A DNA stretch of 64,000 bases from Paenibacillus sp. FSL R7-0337 (GTDB lineage Bacteria; Bacillota; Bacilli; Paenibacillales; Paenibacillaceae): assembly GCF_037969875.1 (NCBI RefSeq), contig NZ_CP150218.1, positions 248,001 through 312,000 on the forward strand, read 5' to 3'. The position numbers were made by a program, and so were the translations under genes. Under the pieces are notes generated by a model, which had not been told where the DNA came from, did no database searches, and saw only the letters and a program-made list of their open reading frames with translations. Shown here piece after piece: positions 26,816-35,711 of the stretch; position 1 is the stretch's first letter; each line of letters begins with the position of its first letter.

Positions 26816-26835
26816 AATAGAATAAAAATTCTATT
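26816..26835. promoter_or_regulatory. Candidate operator in the TetR-msrA gap
   Basis: Perfect dyad AATAGAAT-AAAA-ATTCTATT. A second ATTCTAT-AAA-ATAG dyad lies at about 26624-26636, next to the TetR start. These are the only clear structures in the AT-rich gap 26601-26960; no gene is visible there. Confidence 0.4.
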
Positions 26836-26960
26836 TCTTGAGTGTATCTAAGGGCAATCAGTTCTAGCGATCAAATTGACTTTCAAATCATTAGGCTTTA
26901 TCTTCAGTACAGGGTGTAACAAGAGTCAGCAGATGAGAGACAGGGAGTGGGAGATTGGCT

Positions 26961-27476
26961 ATGGAACAGGCAATGTTTGCCGGAGGCTGCTTCTGGTGTA
27001 TGGTTACACCGTTCGAAGAGCTGCCCGGTATTCACGGAATTGTATCAGGTTACGCCGGAGGATCGGTAGAGAACCCTACTTATGAGCAGGTGAAGACCGG
27101 TACAACCGGTCACTACGAGGTGGTTCAGATCACTTATGACCCTGAGTTATTCCCATATGAGCGGCTGCTGGAGCTGTTCTGGCCGCAGATTGACCCGACG
27201 GATGACGGCGGACAGTTTCAGGACCGGGGAACACAGTACCGCACGGCGGTATTCTATTATACGGAAGAGCAGCAGCTGGCTGCACTGGCTTCCCGGGAGC
27301 AGGTGGCGGTTAGCGGCAGATTCGAGCTTCCGGTGGTGACGGAGATTCTGCCTGCGCCGGTGTTTTATCCGGCAGAAGACTATCATCAGGACTATCACAA
27401 GAAGAATCCGAAGCATTATAAGGAGGACCGTGAGCAGTCGGGGCGGGATACCTTTATTTCGCAGCATTGGGAATAG
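26961..27476 (+). CDS. msrA: Peptide-methionine (S)-S-oxide reductase
   Basis: The 171-residue protein carries the MsrA active site GGCFWC at residues 7-12 (catalytic Cys) and the conserved GYAGG, GHYEVVQITYDP, QDRGTQYRTAVFY and YHQDYHKKNP segments. It repairs oxidised methionine with thioredoxin as donor. The ATG at 26961 follows GGGAGTGGGAG; a TTG two codons earlier is the alternative. A terminator follows at 27497. Confidence 0.95.
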   Translation: MEQAMFAGGCFWCMVTPFEELPGIHGIVSGYAGGSVENPTYEQVKTGTTGHYEVVQITYDPELFPYERLLELFWPQIDPTDDGGQFQDRGTQYRTAVFYYTEEQQLAALASREQVAVSGRFELPVVTEILPAPVFYPAEDYHQDYHKKNPKHYKEDREQSGRDTFISQHWE

Positions 27477-27496
27477 CGAATACGTGATAGATGTGT

Positions 27497-27541
27497 AAAA
27501 AAGCCTTTAATGACCAGACATCTGGGGATTAAGGGCTTTTT
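27497..27541. terminator. Terminator after msrA
   Basis: AAAAAGCCTTTAAT pairs with ATTAAGGGCTTTTT, with T tracts. Confidence 0.8.
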
Positions 27542-27632
27542 GCTATTTTTGCAGCACCAAACCAAAATATGGGAACTGAAATCCGAAATTCTGTGCCTAC
27601 TAAATAGCTATCAGAGCTACTATAATCATATT

Positions 27633-27646
27633 TGTAAACGGATACA
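27633..27646 (+). promoter_or_regulatory. Candidate CcpA cre site before the glucanase gene
   Basis: TGTAAACGGATACA differs from TGWAANCGNTNWCA at one position. It lies just downstream of a TATAAT box (27621-27626) and 34 bp before the start codon, a position suited to repression in the presence of glucose. Confidence 0.5.
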
Positions 27647-27679
27647 GAAATACCAATATCATTCAGGAGGAATCTGAGA

Positions 27680-29050
27680 ATGTCCAAAAAATGGCTAATG
27701 ACGATGCTTGCGTTCGTGCTTCTGCTCTCTTGCCTGCCTTTGTTCAACTCCAAAGCAGCCGCGGCAGACTACACCCAAGGGGTAGAGCTGTCGGGAACCT
27801 CGGCTACCATCTGGTTCAAATCCACAGTAAATACCAGTTGGGTGGACGTCCATTACAAGGTGAATGCCGGGACGCAAAGCAATTTCCGATCAACGTATAA
27901 CAACAGCAAAGCGCGTTATGAGCAGGTGGTTACAGGAATCACCAGCGGCACAGCACTCTCTCACTTCTTCACCTACAACAACGGAACTCCGGCTTATGAC
28001 ACCGGCTGGTTCAACTACACGGCAGGAACTGCACCGACAACCGGGCCGACAACTCCGCCATCCGGCTCCTCCGGTTCCATCTATTCCATCGCTGCCTCTT
28101 CGATCCCGACACCGCCCTCAGGCTCTGTCTCCGTCAAGGTCATGAACGGAACGGGCGGCTCTTATCCAGACAGCCAGATCTACTGGGGTGTACTCGGCAT
28201 TAATCCGGCCAATGGCAAGTGGAGTTATCTGGATCTCAGCGGCAATCTCGTTCCGATCTCGAATGCGCTGAATGATGCTTCCGGCCACTTGACCAGGAGC
28301 GGCGTGAATTATGCCAATATTTATCACACGATTAATCAGGCTTCCTGGGTAACGCTGCCCAAAATCACCTCCGGCCGCATGTTCCTCAGTGTAGGCACAC
28401 CGCTGTACATCAAGACCTATGACGACGGCTTCGCTGGACCGGATATTGATAATCCGACCGATCCTAACCGAAATCTCTATTTCGACTTTGTTGAATTCAC
28501 AGTGGATGCTACAGGCTATCATGGCAATACCACCCGTGTAGATGGCTTCGGCTTCCCGATCCAGCACCGGCTGGTGGGCTTGTCCGGCGGTTATGACAAG
28601 ACGGTAGGCGAGCTTGAATCGGAGACACGGGCTGGAATTTTTACCAAATACCAGAATGAAGTTCCCGCTGCCTTCAAATCACTGGCAACCGATCAGGCAC
28701 CTTACCGGATTATTGCTCCAGTCCATGGATCATTCAAAGCCGGTGGAGCCAATGCCAATTACTTCGCAGGGTATTCCAGCTATAGCACACAGGATATTCT
28801 GCGCAATGACGGTTCGCTAATCGATGCCGCCACTTCCGCTGCGATCAACCGCCATGTCTACACCACCAGTAACTGGAATAACGTAGCGAATTATTACAAT
28901 GCGGCTCCCGCCAACTTTTATGCAAAATTCTGGCATGACCACAGCATCAGCGGACTGGCTTACGGCTTCCCGTATGACGATGTGAACGGCCAGGCGGCCT
29001 ATCTGGAAGTCGGTGACCCTAAGGGACTGATTATCCGAGTGGCTTGGTAA
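27680..29050 (+). CDS. Secreted GH64 beta-1,3-glucanase with N-terminal CBM56-like module
   Basis: A 456-residue exported enzyme. Residues 1-29 are a Sec signal peptide (SKAAAAD cleavage region). Residues 30-115 form a carbohydrate-binding module of the CBM56 type (SATIWFKS, WVDVHYKVN). A Thr/Pro/Ser linker (116-135) leads to a GH64 thaumatin-like domain. Two likely catalytic residues, E272 in FDFVEF and D288 in TRVDGFGFP, are 16 apart, the spacing known for GH64 laminaripentaose-producing enzymes. It should degrade fungal or algal beta-1,3-glucan to short oligomers. RBS CAGGAGGA is upstream. Confidence 0.92.
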   Translation: MSKKWLMTMLAFVLLLSCLPLFNSKAAAADYTQGVELSGTSATIWFKSTVNTSWVDVHYKVNAGTQSNFRSTYNNSKARYEQVVTGITSGTALSHFFTYNNGTPAYDTGWFNYTAGTAPTTGPTTPPSGSSGSIYSIAASSIPTPPSGSVSVKVMNGTGGSYPDSQIYWGVLGINPANGKWSYLDLSGNLVPISNALNDASGHLTRSGVNYANIYHTINQASWVTLPKITSGRMFLSVGTPLYIKTYDDGFAGPDIDNPTDPNRNLYFDFVEFTVDATGYHGNTTRVDGFGFPIQHRLVGLSGGYDKTVGELESETRAGIFTKYQNEVPAAFKSLATDQAPYRIIAPVHGSFKAGGANANYFAGYSSYSTQDILRNDGSLIDAATSAAINRHVYTTSNWNNVANYYNAAPANFYAKFWHDHSISGLAYGFPYDDVNGQAAYLEVGDPKGLIIRVAW

Positions 29051-30086
29051 GCATGGAGCCGATAGCTTCCAGCAGCACAGCTTCCTCAATCATCAGCAAA
29101 TGAGGGATATCGTGTAGAGAGCCGGTCCTGAACATAAGCAGGCTGCCGACTCTCTCACACGATTGAATCTGGGAATACAGGGAAGGATCATCATCCAGTG
29201 AAGGGAAAACTATACTCGCAGGCACGGGCTCATATCCGGCAAAGGACCATTCACTGATCCGTTCCATCGTTCCAGGATCAAACAGAAAGAAGCGTTCATT
29301 CGTATTTTGTGAGATGGCTTGACCGTTCTGAAGATAGAGCATGCCATACCCCGGATAATGGTCTTCTTCCTCATACTCGTCTTCGTATTCCCCATCGTGC
29401 GGACCCTGTTCCTGTAGCAGCTCCAAGGCTGGATAGGAGAACCGGGCATACACCTGCGCATCATTCTCCAAGGTGAACAGCTGACTGCCGTCAGGATGCC
29501 AAGCGGGTGAGAGATAACAGCCCTGCGGGAACATCTCCCTGCTATGTAACCCGCCCTGCTGAATAGATAATTCATACACGGATATACCGTTCTGACCTGC
29601 CGCAAGCTCCAGTGTTACAGCATCCGACCCGGGGATATCCATCAGCCGCAGCGCACTGTCACCGAACGGATCTTCCAAATCTAGTGAATGTGCCAACGTT
29701 CCGTCCCCGCTATGAAACACTGAAATCCGCAGATGTTCTTCGTCCAGCTTGGCTACAGACCAGAGTAGACTTCCATCACGTGAAAAAAGAACACATACAT
29801 ACGCCCCGGCTTTGCTCCACAGCAAGCGGCCCGTAAAGTCTCCTGCGCCCATTGCCGCATCCTCCATAATGAAAGCCGCCAGTGCAAGCTCTGGATGGAA
29901 CGAAAGGGAGTCCAAGTTAAGCGGTTGCATGCTATAGAGCTGTCCGGCTTCACTAGGCGTTAAATCCGCATCCAGACGATACACTCTGCCTTCCTTGTCA
30001 TATACAACAACTTCAGGTCCGGCATTGTTCCTAGCGGCGAAGTGATAGTCGCCTATGAGTATTGTGGCGGGATTAAGCAGTATCAT
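29031..30086 (-). CDS. Unrecognised protein, possibly a beta-propeller
   Basis: A 351-residue protein I do not recognise. It has no signal peptide or membrane segment. Recurrent short strand units (VCVLFSRDGSLLWSV, YLSPAWHPDGSQLF, RFFLFDPGTMERI) resemble propeller blades. Residues around 255-270 are very acidic (EYEDEYEEEDHY). The start at 30086 is chosen because GGAGCAGGAGGA is directly upstream; an in-frame ATG at 30221 would place 45 residues across the neighbouring promoter region. The 3' end overlaps the convergent glucanase gene by 20 bp. Confidence 0.75.
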   Translation of the reverse strand: MILLNPATILIGDYHFAARNNAGPEVVVYDKEGRVYRLDADLTPSEAGQLYSMQPLNLDSLSFHPELALAAFIMEDAAMGAGDFTGRLLWSKAGAYVCVLFSRDGSLLWSVAKLDEEHLRISVFHSGDGTLAHSLDLEDPFGDSALRLMDIPGSDAVTLELAAGQNGISVYELSIQQGGLHSREMFPQGCYLSPAWHPDGSQLFTLENDAQVYARFSYPALELLQEQGPHDGEYEDEYEEEDHYPGYGMLYLQNGQAISQNTNERFFLFDPGTMERISEWSFAGYEPVPASIVFPSLDDDPSLYSQIQSCERVGSLLMFRTGSLHDIPHLLMIEEAVLLEAIGSMLTKPLG

Positions 30087-30200
30087 CTTATTCCTCCTGC
30101 TCCTCGAATGCCCTGAATTATAGCATCCTGAGGATGGAAAATAAACAGAAAGAAAGGTATGATAGATAGCAATTGCACACGAAGGGAGCATCCGGGAGAG

Positions 30201-30878
30201 ATGAAGGACAGCTTGAAGCACATCTTATTTGATCTGGACGGCACATTGACTGACCCCAAGGAAGGCATTACCAAAAGCGTAGAGTATGCGCTTAACCAAT
30301 TCAGCATCAAGGTGGAGCATCCTGACTTGCTGATTCCATACATAGGTCCGCCGCTATATGATTCTTTTATCGAAATTCAGGGCTTCACGGCGGAGGCAGC
30401 GGCACAGGCGGTGGAGTTCTACCGGGAGCGTTACCGGACCCTGGGGATGTTCGAGAACCATGTGATTGCAGGCATACCTGAGCTGCTGGAGAACTTGAGA
30501 GCCAAGGGATTCGATCTGTATGTGGCGACCTCCAAGCCCATAGTATTCGCTGAGCAGATCCTCCGGCATTATGAGCTCGACGGGTTCTTCAAGTATGCGG
30601 CAGGCAGCAATCTGGACGGGACACGTTCGAAGAAGCGCGAGGTCATTCAACACGTGCTGGACGAGAATAATCTTCTTGCTTCGCAGTCGCTGATGATCGG
30701 GGACCGGGAGCATGACATTATCGGGGCCAAAGCCTGCCGCGTAGCCTCAGTGGGCGTGTTATTCGGCTATGGTTCCGAGGAGGAATTATCGGCGGCCGGA
30801 GCGGATTATATTGCGCATACGGTGGAAGAAGTGGGAGATATTATTCAGCGTTTGCAGACGAATGAGCTTGGTGAGTAA
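30201..30878 (+). CDS. HAD-superfamily phosphatase (phosphoglycolate phosphatase-like)
   Basis: A 225-residue HAD hydrolase with all four motifs: DLDGTLTD (nucleophile Asp near residue 10), ATSKP, the Lys in TRSKKREVI and MIGDREHDIIGA. A helical C1 cap lies between motifs I and II. The family hydrolyses phosphoglycolate, pyrophosphate or sugar phosphates; the substrate here is not decided. The ATG at 30201 with upstream GGGAGAG gives the usual N-terminus. Confidence 0.88.
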   Translation: MKDSLKHILFDLDGTLTDPKEGITKSVEYALNQFSIKVEHPDLLIPYIGPPLYDSFIEIQGFTAEAAAQAVEFYRERYRTLGMFENHVIAGIPELLENLRAKGFDLYVATSKPIVFAEQILRHYELDGFFKYAAGSNLDGTRSKKREVIQHVLDENNLLASQSLMIGDREHDIIGAKACRVASVGVLFGYGSEEELSAAGADYIAHTVEEVGDIIQRLQTNELGE

Positions 30879-31013
30879 GGCCCACGAGCTAAAGGATTAG
30901 GGGAGTAAAAGTTTAAGAATTAAGCGGTCAAACGAAAAGCGGTTTTTAAGTTTTTTTCTGCTCGGTATTGACTTCTGGCTAAGAGCGTGCGTATTATGTA
31001 ACCAGCAACACCA

Positions 31014-31317
31014 TAACTAAGGCAATGACCAGAGACATGATATCCCGTGAGGACTGACCAGAGAGAGAAGTGCAAGGTGAGAGCTTCTTACAGAGACCAG
31101 CCGGATGTTACCCCTCTATAGCCGTGACACTGAACCCTCCTGCTGTTAGCGAGGCTGTAAATGTCGCCGCCCCATCCCCGTTAACGGATGCCATGAGGAT
31201 TGTACTGATCACCTTTCCGCCGAACAGCCGGAGGTGAAGTGACGTATAATCGAATTAGGGTGGAACCACGAGCTTAAGACGCACTCGTCCCTTTCCGGGA
31301 TGAGATGCGTTTTTTTG
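31014..31317 (+). promoter_or_regulatory. T-box riboswitch, threonine specifier, upstream of thrS
   Basis: The T-box consensus AGGGTGGAACCACG is at 31257-31270. The terminator stem begins ACGCACTCGTCCC (from about 31279), runs through CCGGGATGAGATGCGT and ends in seven T. In stem I, AGAG and ATCC on the 5' side pair with GGAT and CTCT on the 3' side, leaving GTTACCC in the specifier loop, so the specifier codon is ACC (31110-31112), threonine. Uncharged tRNA-Thr should stabilise the antiterminator. The gap 30879-31013 before it holds nothing I recognise. Confidence 0.9.
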
Positions 31318-31361
31318 TGTTCACATATACGAATATAACAGAAGAAATGGAGGCCAAAATC

Positions 31362-33275
31362 ATGGAGATTCAAGTGCAGCTGCCGGATGGAGCAAATAGG
31401 AGGTATTCGCGTAACACCACAATTGCGCAGATTGCGGAGTCGATTAGCGTAAGTCTGAGGAAGAATGCAGTAGCCGGCACCATCGATGGCAGACTCGTTG
31501 ACCTTGATTGTCCGGTTGAAAGGGACAGCCTCGTGGAGATCGTTCTAGCAGACAGCAGCGACGGGCTGATGATTCACAGACACAGTACAGCCCATGTGAT
31601 GGCCCAAGCGATCAAACGGATCTATGGAGAACGGAACGTGAAGCTGGGAATTGGTCCGGTAATTGAGGACGGCTTCTATTACGATATAGATATTGAACAG
31701 CCCCTGTCCATCGAGGATCTTGCTGCGATTGAGCGGGAGATGGGAAAAATCATCAAGGAGAACCTGCCGATCCGGCGGCGGGTGGTCAGCCGGGAGGAAG
31801 CGGTGCAGTACTTTGAACAGCTGGAAGAGCCGCTGAAGCTGGAGCTGATCCGGGATCTGCCGGAGGACGCAGTCCTCAGCCTGTATGAGCAAGGAGAATT
31901 CACGGACCTGTGCCGGGGGCCGCATCTGCCCTCCACTGGCCGGATTAAGGCGTTCAAGCTGCTTAGTGTAGCGGGTGCTTACTGGCGCGGGGATGCTGAC
32001 AATCAGGTGCTTCAGCGGATATACGGCACAGCCTTCCTGAGCACAGCCCTACTTGAGGAACATCTGCATCTGCTGGAGGAAGCGAAGAAACGGGATCACC
32101 GCAAGCTGGGCAAGGAGCTAGGCTTGTTCATGTTCTCCGAGGAAGCGCCGGGCATGCCGTTCTACCTGGCCAAAGGGATGCTGATCCGCACAGCACTTGA
32201 GGATTTCTCCCGCAAGCTGCAGCGTGCCGACGGGTACGAAGAGGTCCGCTCGCCGCTGATGATGAACCGCCGTCTGTGGGAGCAATCCGGACATTGGGAT
32301 CATTACAAGGATGAGATGTATTTTACAAAGGTGGATGAGACAGATTTTGCGCTGAAGCCGATGAACTGTCCCGGACACATGCTGATCTACAAGAACAGCC
32401 TCCGCTCCTACCGGGATCTGCCGATCCGCATTGCGGAATACGGCCAGGTTCACCGCCATGAATCTTCCGGCGCGCTGAACGGGATGATGCGGGTCCGTAC
32501 TTTTTGCCAGGATGATGCCCACTTGTTCGTACTGCCGGAGCAGATAGAATCTGAGATATCGCGGGTGCTGGAGTTGATTGATCAGTTCTATTCCATCTTC
32601 GGATTCGAGTACAAGGTTGAGCTGTCTACACGCCCGGAGGATTATATGGGTTCCGAGGAGCTCTGGGATCAGGCAGAAGAGTCGCTTGCGCGGGTGCTGA
32701 AGAAGAACGGAATCGAATACCGGGTGAATGCGGGGGATGGCGCTTTTTACGGACCGAAGATCGATTTCCATGTCCTCGATGCCCTGAAGCGGAGCTGGCA
32801 ATGCGGTACCATTCAACTGGATTTCCAGATGCCCGAGAAGTTCGACCTGACTTACATTGGCGAAGATAACAACAAGCATCGTCCGGTTGTCATCCATCGT
32901 GCGGTGTTCGGCTCCATTGACCGGTTCATGGGTATTCTTACAGAGCACTATAGCGGAGCGTTCCCGCTGTGGCTGTCTCCGGTGCAGGTCAAGCTGCTGC
33001 CAGTCTCTGTGGTTCATGACGAGTATGCCGAGCAGGTCAGAAGACAGCTTGCTACAGCCGGACTGCGGGTGGAGGTAGATTCCCGGAATGAGAAGCTGGG
33101 CTACAGAATCCGTGAAGCTCAGCTGGAGAAAATCCCTTATATGCTTGTGCTGGGAGATCAGGAGCAGAATGACGGCACAATCTCGGTAAGAAGCCGTGCG
33201 GAGAACACATTATTCACACTGAGCGCCCAGGAGTTCATTCAGCAACTGACAGCTAAGATTGACGGATGGGAATAA
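31362..33275 (+). CDS. thrS: Threonyl-tRNA synthetase
   Basis: A 637-residue class II synthetase: TGS domain (residues 1-62), editing domain with HSTAH (74-78), class II motif 2 region (MNCPGHMLIY, GQVHRHESSGALNGMMRVR, QDDAHLF), motif 3 (HRAVFGSIDRFMGILTEH), and an anticodon-binding domain. The start is ATG 31362, with GGAGG at 31349-31353; an ATG at 31305 lies inside the leader terminator and is rejected. Its expression is controlled by the T-box upstream. Confidence 0.96.
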   Translation: MEIQVQLPDGANRRYSRNTTIAQIAESISVSLRKNAVAGTIDGRLVDLDCPVERDSLVEIVLADSSDGLMIHRHSTAHVMAQAIKRIYGERNVKLGIGPVIEDGFYYDIDIEQPLSIEDLAAIEREMGKIIKENLPIRRRVVSREEAVQYFEQLEEPLKLELIRDLPEDAVLSLYEQGEFTDLCRGPHLPSTGRIKAFKLLSVAGAYWRGDADNQVLQRIYGTAFLSTALLEEHLHLLEEAKKRDHRKLGKELGLFMFSEEAPGMPFYLAKGMLIRTALEDFSRKLQRADGYEEVRSPLMMNRRLWEQSGHWDHYKDEMYFTKVDETDFALKPMNCPGHMLIYKNSLRSYRDLPIRIAEYGQVHRHESSGALNGMMRVRTFCQDDAHLFVLPEQIESEISRVLELIDQFYSIFGFEYKVELSTRPEDYMGSEELWDQAEESLARVLKKNGIEYRVNAGDGAFYGPKIDFHVLDALKRSWQCGTIQLDFQMPEKFDLTYIGEDNNKHRPVVIHRAVFGSIDRFMGILTEHYSGAFPLWLSPVQVKLLPVSVVHDEYAEQVRRQLATAGLRVEVDSRNEKLGYRIREAQLEKIPYMLVLGDQEQNDGTISVRSRAENTLFTLSAQEFIQQLTAKIDGWE

Positions 33276-33320
33276 ATCGCTTCATATATAATAGGTGAAA
33301 AGCTATAGGGGGGAAATCAG

Positions 33321-33917
33321 TTGACAGCAATAGAAACAGGGCAGCTTGCAGGCAACGTAATCCGGCTTGTGCCTTTGACGGCGGAGCATAAGCCTGAGAT
33401 TACGAAGTTGCTGCATAATCCGCTGATCTGGGAGTACACCTGGAGACGGATCAGCTCAGAGGAAGAGGCAGGACAACTGGCGGATACGGCTCTGGCGAAT
33501 CAGGCAGCAGGCAAGGATATGCCCTATGTGATGGTGGAGCAGGCATCCGGCCGGATCGTTGGGACTACGCGGTTAATGCATCTGGACCGTACGCATCGTA
33601 ATGCAGAGATCGGCTGCACCTGGATCTCACCGGATTATTGGAGAACTGAGGTGAATACGGAATCGAAGCTGCTTTTGCTGCAATATGCCTTCGAGGTGCT
33701 GGGGCTGATCCGAGTGGACTTCTCCATTGTCAGTGATAATCTGCGCTCGCAGCGGGCCATTGAGCGGATTGGTGCAGTCCGGGAGGGCGTCCTGCGCAAG
33801 CAGCGGATCACCGCTGACGGTACTGTTATGGATAATGTGTTGTACAGTATTATCGATGAGGAATGGCCTGCGGTGAAGCAGAATCTGCAATATCTGGTGA
33901 ATGAGAAGTACAAGTAG
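33321..33917 (+). CDS. GNAT acetyltransferase, RimJ/RimL-like
   Basis: A 198-residue GNAT protein: IRLVPLTAEHKPEI at the start, IVGTTRLMHLD strand, EIGCTWISPDYWRTEVNTESKLLLLQYAFEVL for the acetyl-CoA site, and NLRSQRAIERIGAVREGVLRKQ near the end. This is the N-terminal-amine/ribosomal protein acetyltransferase type, where acetyl-CoA loops vary. The start is TTG 33321 with GGGGGGAAA upstream. The substrate is unknown. Confidence 0.88.
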   Translation: MTAIETGQLAGNVIRLVPLTAEHKPEITKLLHNPLIWEYTWRRISSEEEAGQLADTALANQAAGKDMPYVMVEQASGRIVGTTRLMHLDRTHRNAEIGCTWISPDYWRTEVNTESKLLLLQYAFEVLGLIRVDFSIVSDNLRSQRAIERIGAVREGVLRKQRITADGTVMDNVLYSIIDEEWPAVKQNLQYLVNEKYK

Positions 33918-33954
33918 CGGTGTGCTATGGTGTGCTATAATGTAGTGCTTTAAC

Positions 33955-33990
33955 ATAGAGGGGGCCCTGCGCGGGCTCCTCTATTTATTT
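33955..33990 (+). terminator. Terminator after the GNAT gene
   Basis: ATAGAGG-CCC pairs with GGG-CCTCTAT around TGC, followed by TTATTTT. Confidence 0.75.
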
Positions 33991-34110
33991 TGCAAATAGC
34001 CATATCTATCAAACATTGATATAATAGAATGACATAAGAATAGAAACATACATTCCCATTCCCTCGGGGTCTGAGCATTAACAAACCGTCTATAACTGTG
34101 TATGTTCCGG

Positions 34111-34145
34111 CCCAACCTTCACCCTGCGGTGCGGATTTGGGTTTA
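34111..34145 (+). other. Hairpin in the leader of the Wadjet-like operon
   Basis: CCCAA pairs with TTGGG, with a central CACC-CTGC-GGTG hairpin, followed by TTTATGTTATG. It lies about 50 bp before the first gene. It may be a weak terminator or a leader structure; I am not sure it is functional. Confidence 0.3.
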
Positions 34146-34193
34146 TGTTATGTTGTAGGGAAATTATGAAGTGATGGCGAGGTTGGCAAGAGC

Positions 34194-35699
34194 ATGAACT
34201 GGAATGATTTCGGAGAACGGAACAAGCGGCTGAACCCCTTATGGAGTCTGGGCGCAGGCATGAATCTGGGTGAACTGCAGCCGTATAAGGAAATGATTGC
34301 GCTTAGTGTGCTGCTACAGGTCTATTATCTGGAGCTGGAATCGAATGAACAGCGGGCCAGGGAGGATCTGGTGGATCTGGCCTGGAGCTCGCTGGAGCGC
34401 TTCGGCATTGCGAAGTCGGGCAGCCCGGAATCGGTCGAACGGCTGATAGACGGACTGCTGTGGAGCGGCAGCGGCGGGGATTTCGAGGCCCATTATTATG
34501 ATGACCACACCCGGCAGATCGGGGTCCAGAAATACAAATATTTCACCGTGGATGAGGATGCTACACGTATCAGCTGGGAGGAGAACGGGACGACCATCTA
34601 CCGGCTCTCCGAGTATGCGATGGAGCTGATCTTCATGAGCCATGAGATTATCGACGAGTTCCAGGTCAGCATCAAGCTGCTGGAGATTCAGATGCATATC
34701 AAGCATGGACGGGTTACCCGGGCAATGCAGGATGTCAATGAGCTGATCTCCCGCGTGCGCAAAATGACCCAGCAGCAGCAGGAGTACCGCAATGCCCTGC
34801 GCCGTAATCCGAAGCACATCTTCAGCGAATACGGCGCCCAGCGGCATGAGCGGCTGGAGGAGATCCACCAGCAATTTGACGAGGAACGCAAGCATTTCGA
34901 CAATATCCACCGCTCGCTGGCCCGGCTGGCCAATGATGAGAAGGATGTCATTGATTTCAATGAGCTGCGCCAGCTCTCCGAGCGGGTGGAGCTGTCCCGG
35001 CGGGTGCATGACGAGCTGGCCGAGGTCGTGCTGAGTATCTTCGAAGCGGAGACGAATCTGCGGCTGAACTTCCCGGAGTTATTCTGGGGAGCAGCAGGCT
35101 TCAACTTCCGCACCCATGTATGGGAGGAATGGGTGAAGCCGGAAGGGCTGCGGGATGGGGATAGCCTGGAGATGCTGATCAGCGGGCTGTTCTCGCCCAG
35201 CCAGGATTTCATCTATCCGCTGGCCTGGGCCTGGGAGGAGCAGGAGGTCGGCTTCTTGCCGGAGGATACGCAGGATGTGCCGGAGGAAGCCAGGGAAGAA
35301 GAGGACATCCATTATGTTCCCAGAGGTATTCCCTGGACCGAGGTATGCGAGCTGTGGCTGCCGGTTATAGCCGGAGTGGCTGCGCACGGCAGCTTCACCT
35401 TCACTGCGGAGGCGTTCACGGAGCAGGAGCAGCGGCGCTGGGCGGATTGCCCGGATGCCGTGGATTTGTGGGTACAATTTTTCCATACCGTAATTACTGT
35501 CGAGGAGCAGGAAGCGGAGGGCCATGGCGTGGCGGACGAATGCCAGAAGCTGCTTCAGCGGCTGATGTTGGACCACCCGGAGCTGGAAGTGCTGCGCGGC
35601 ACAAGGCTGCGGACCACTATCTCTGCACAGCAGCAGAGCAGCATCCGTATCCCCGGCCTTGAGATTAGCCCTTATACCATTAATATAGTAGAGAAGTGA
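34194..35699 (+). CDS. JetA/MukF-like kleisin subunit of a Wadjet/Mks-type SMC system
   Basis: The 501-residue mostly helical protein is the first gene of a three-gene operon. It has an N-terminal helix-rich, winged-helix-like part (about residues 15-80), a mid-region of long amphipathic helices (about 165-290, including MTQQQQEYRNALRR and EEIHQQFDEERKHFD), and an acidic C-terminal part. Size, order and neighbours match the MukF/MksF/JetA kleisin that bridges the SMC heads. The assignment rests mainly on the SMC-like third gene and on recalled family architecture, as the sequence itself has few fixed motifs. RBS GGCGAGG is weak. The stop is 12 bp before the next gene. Confidence 0.75.
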   Translation: MNWNDFGERNKRLNPLWSLGAGMNLGELQPYKEMIALSVLLQVYYLELESNEQRAREDLVDLAWSSLERFGIAKSGSPESVERLIDGLLWSGSGGDFEAHYYDDHTRQIGVQKYKYFTVDEDATRISWEENGTTIYRLSEYAMELIFMSHEIIDEFQVSIKLLEIQMHIKHGRVTRAMQDVNELISRVRKMTQQQQEYRNALRRNPKHIFSEYGAQRHERLEEIHQQFDEERKHFDNIHRSLARLANDEKDVIDFNELRQLSERVELSRRVHDELAEVVLSIFEAETNLRLNFPELFWGAAGFNFRTHVWEEWVKPEGLRDGDSLEMLISGLFSPSQDFIYPLAWAWEEQEVGFLPEDTQDVPEEAREEEDIHYVPRGIPWTEVCELWLPVIAGVAAHGSFTFTAEAFTEQEQRRWADCPDAVDLWVQFFHTVITVEEQEAEGHGVADECQKLLQRLMLDHPELEVLRGTRLRTTISAQQQSSIRIPGLEISPYTINIVEK

Positions 35700-35711
35700 G
35701 ATGATTCGGAT

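Noticed and set aside
31305..31361. Earlier ATG for thrS
   Set aside because: It lies within the T-box terminator and would add a tail with no family match; ATG 31362 has GGAGG at the right distance.
32118..33017. Long open frame opposite thrS (and similar ones opposite other genes, for example 48391-49290)
   Set aside because: It lies wholly inside a well-supported gene, has no RBS or family motif, and is expected from codon bias in GC-rich genes.
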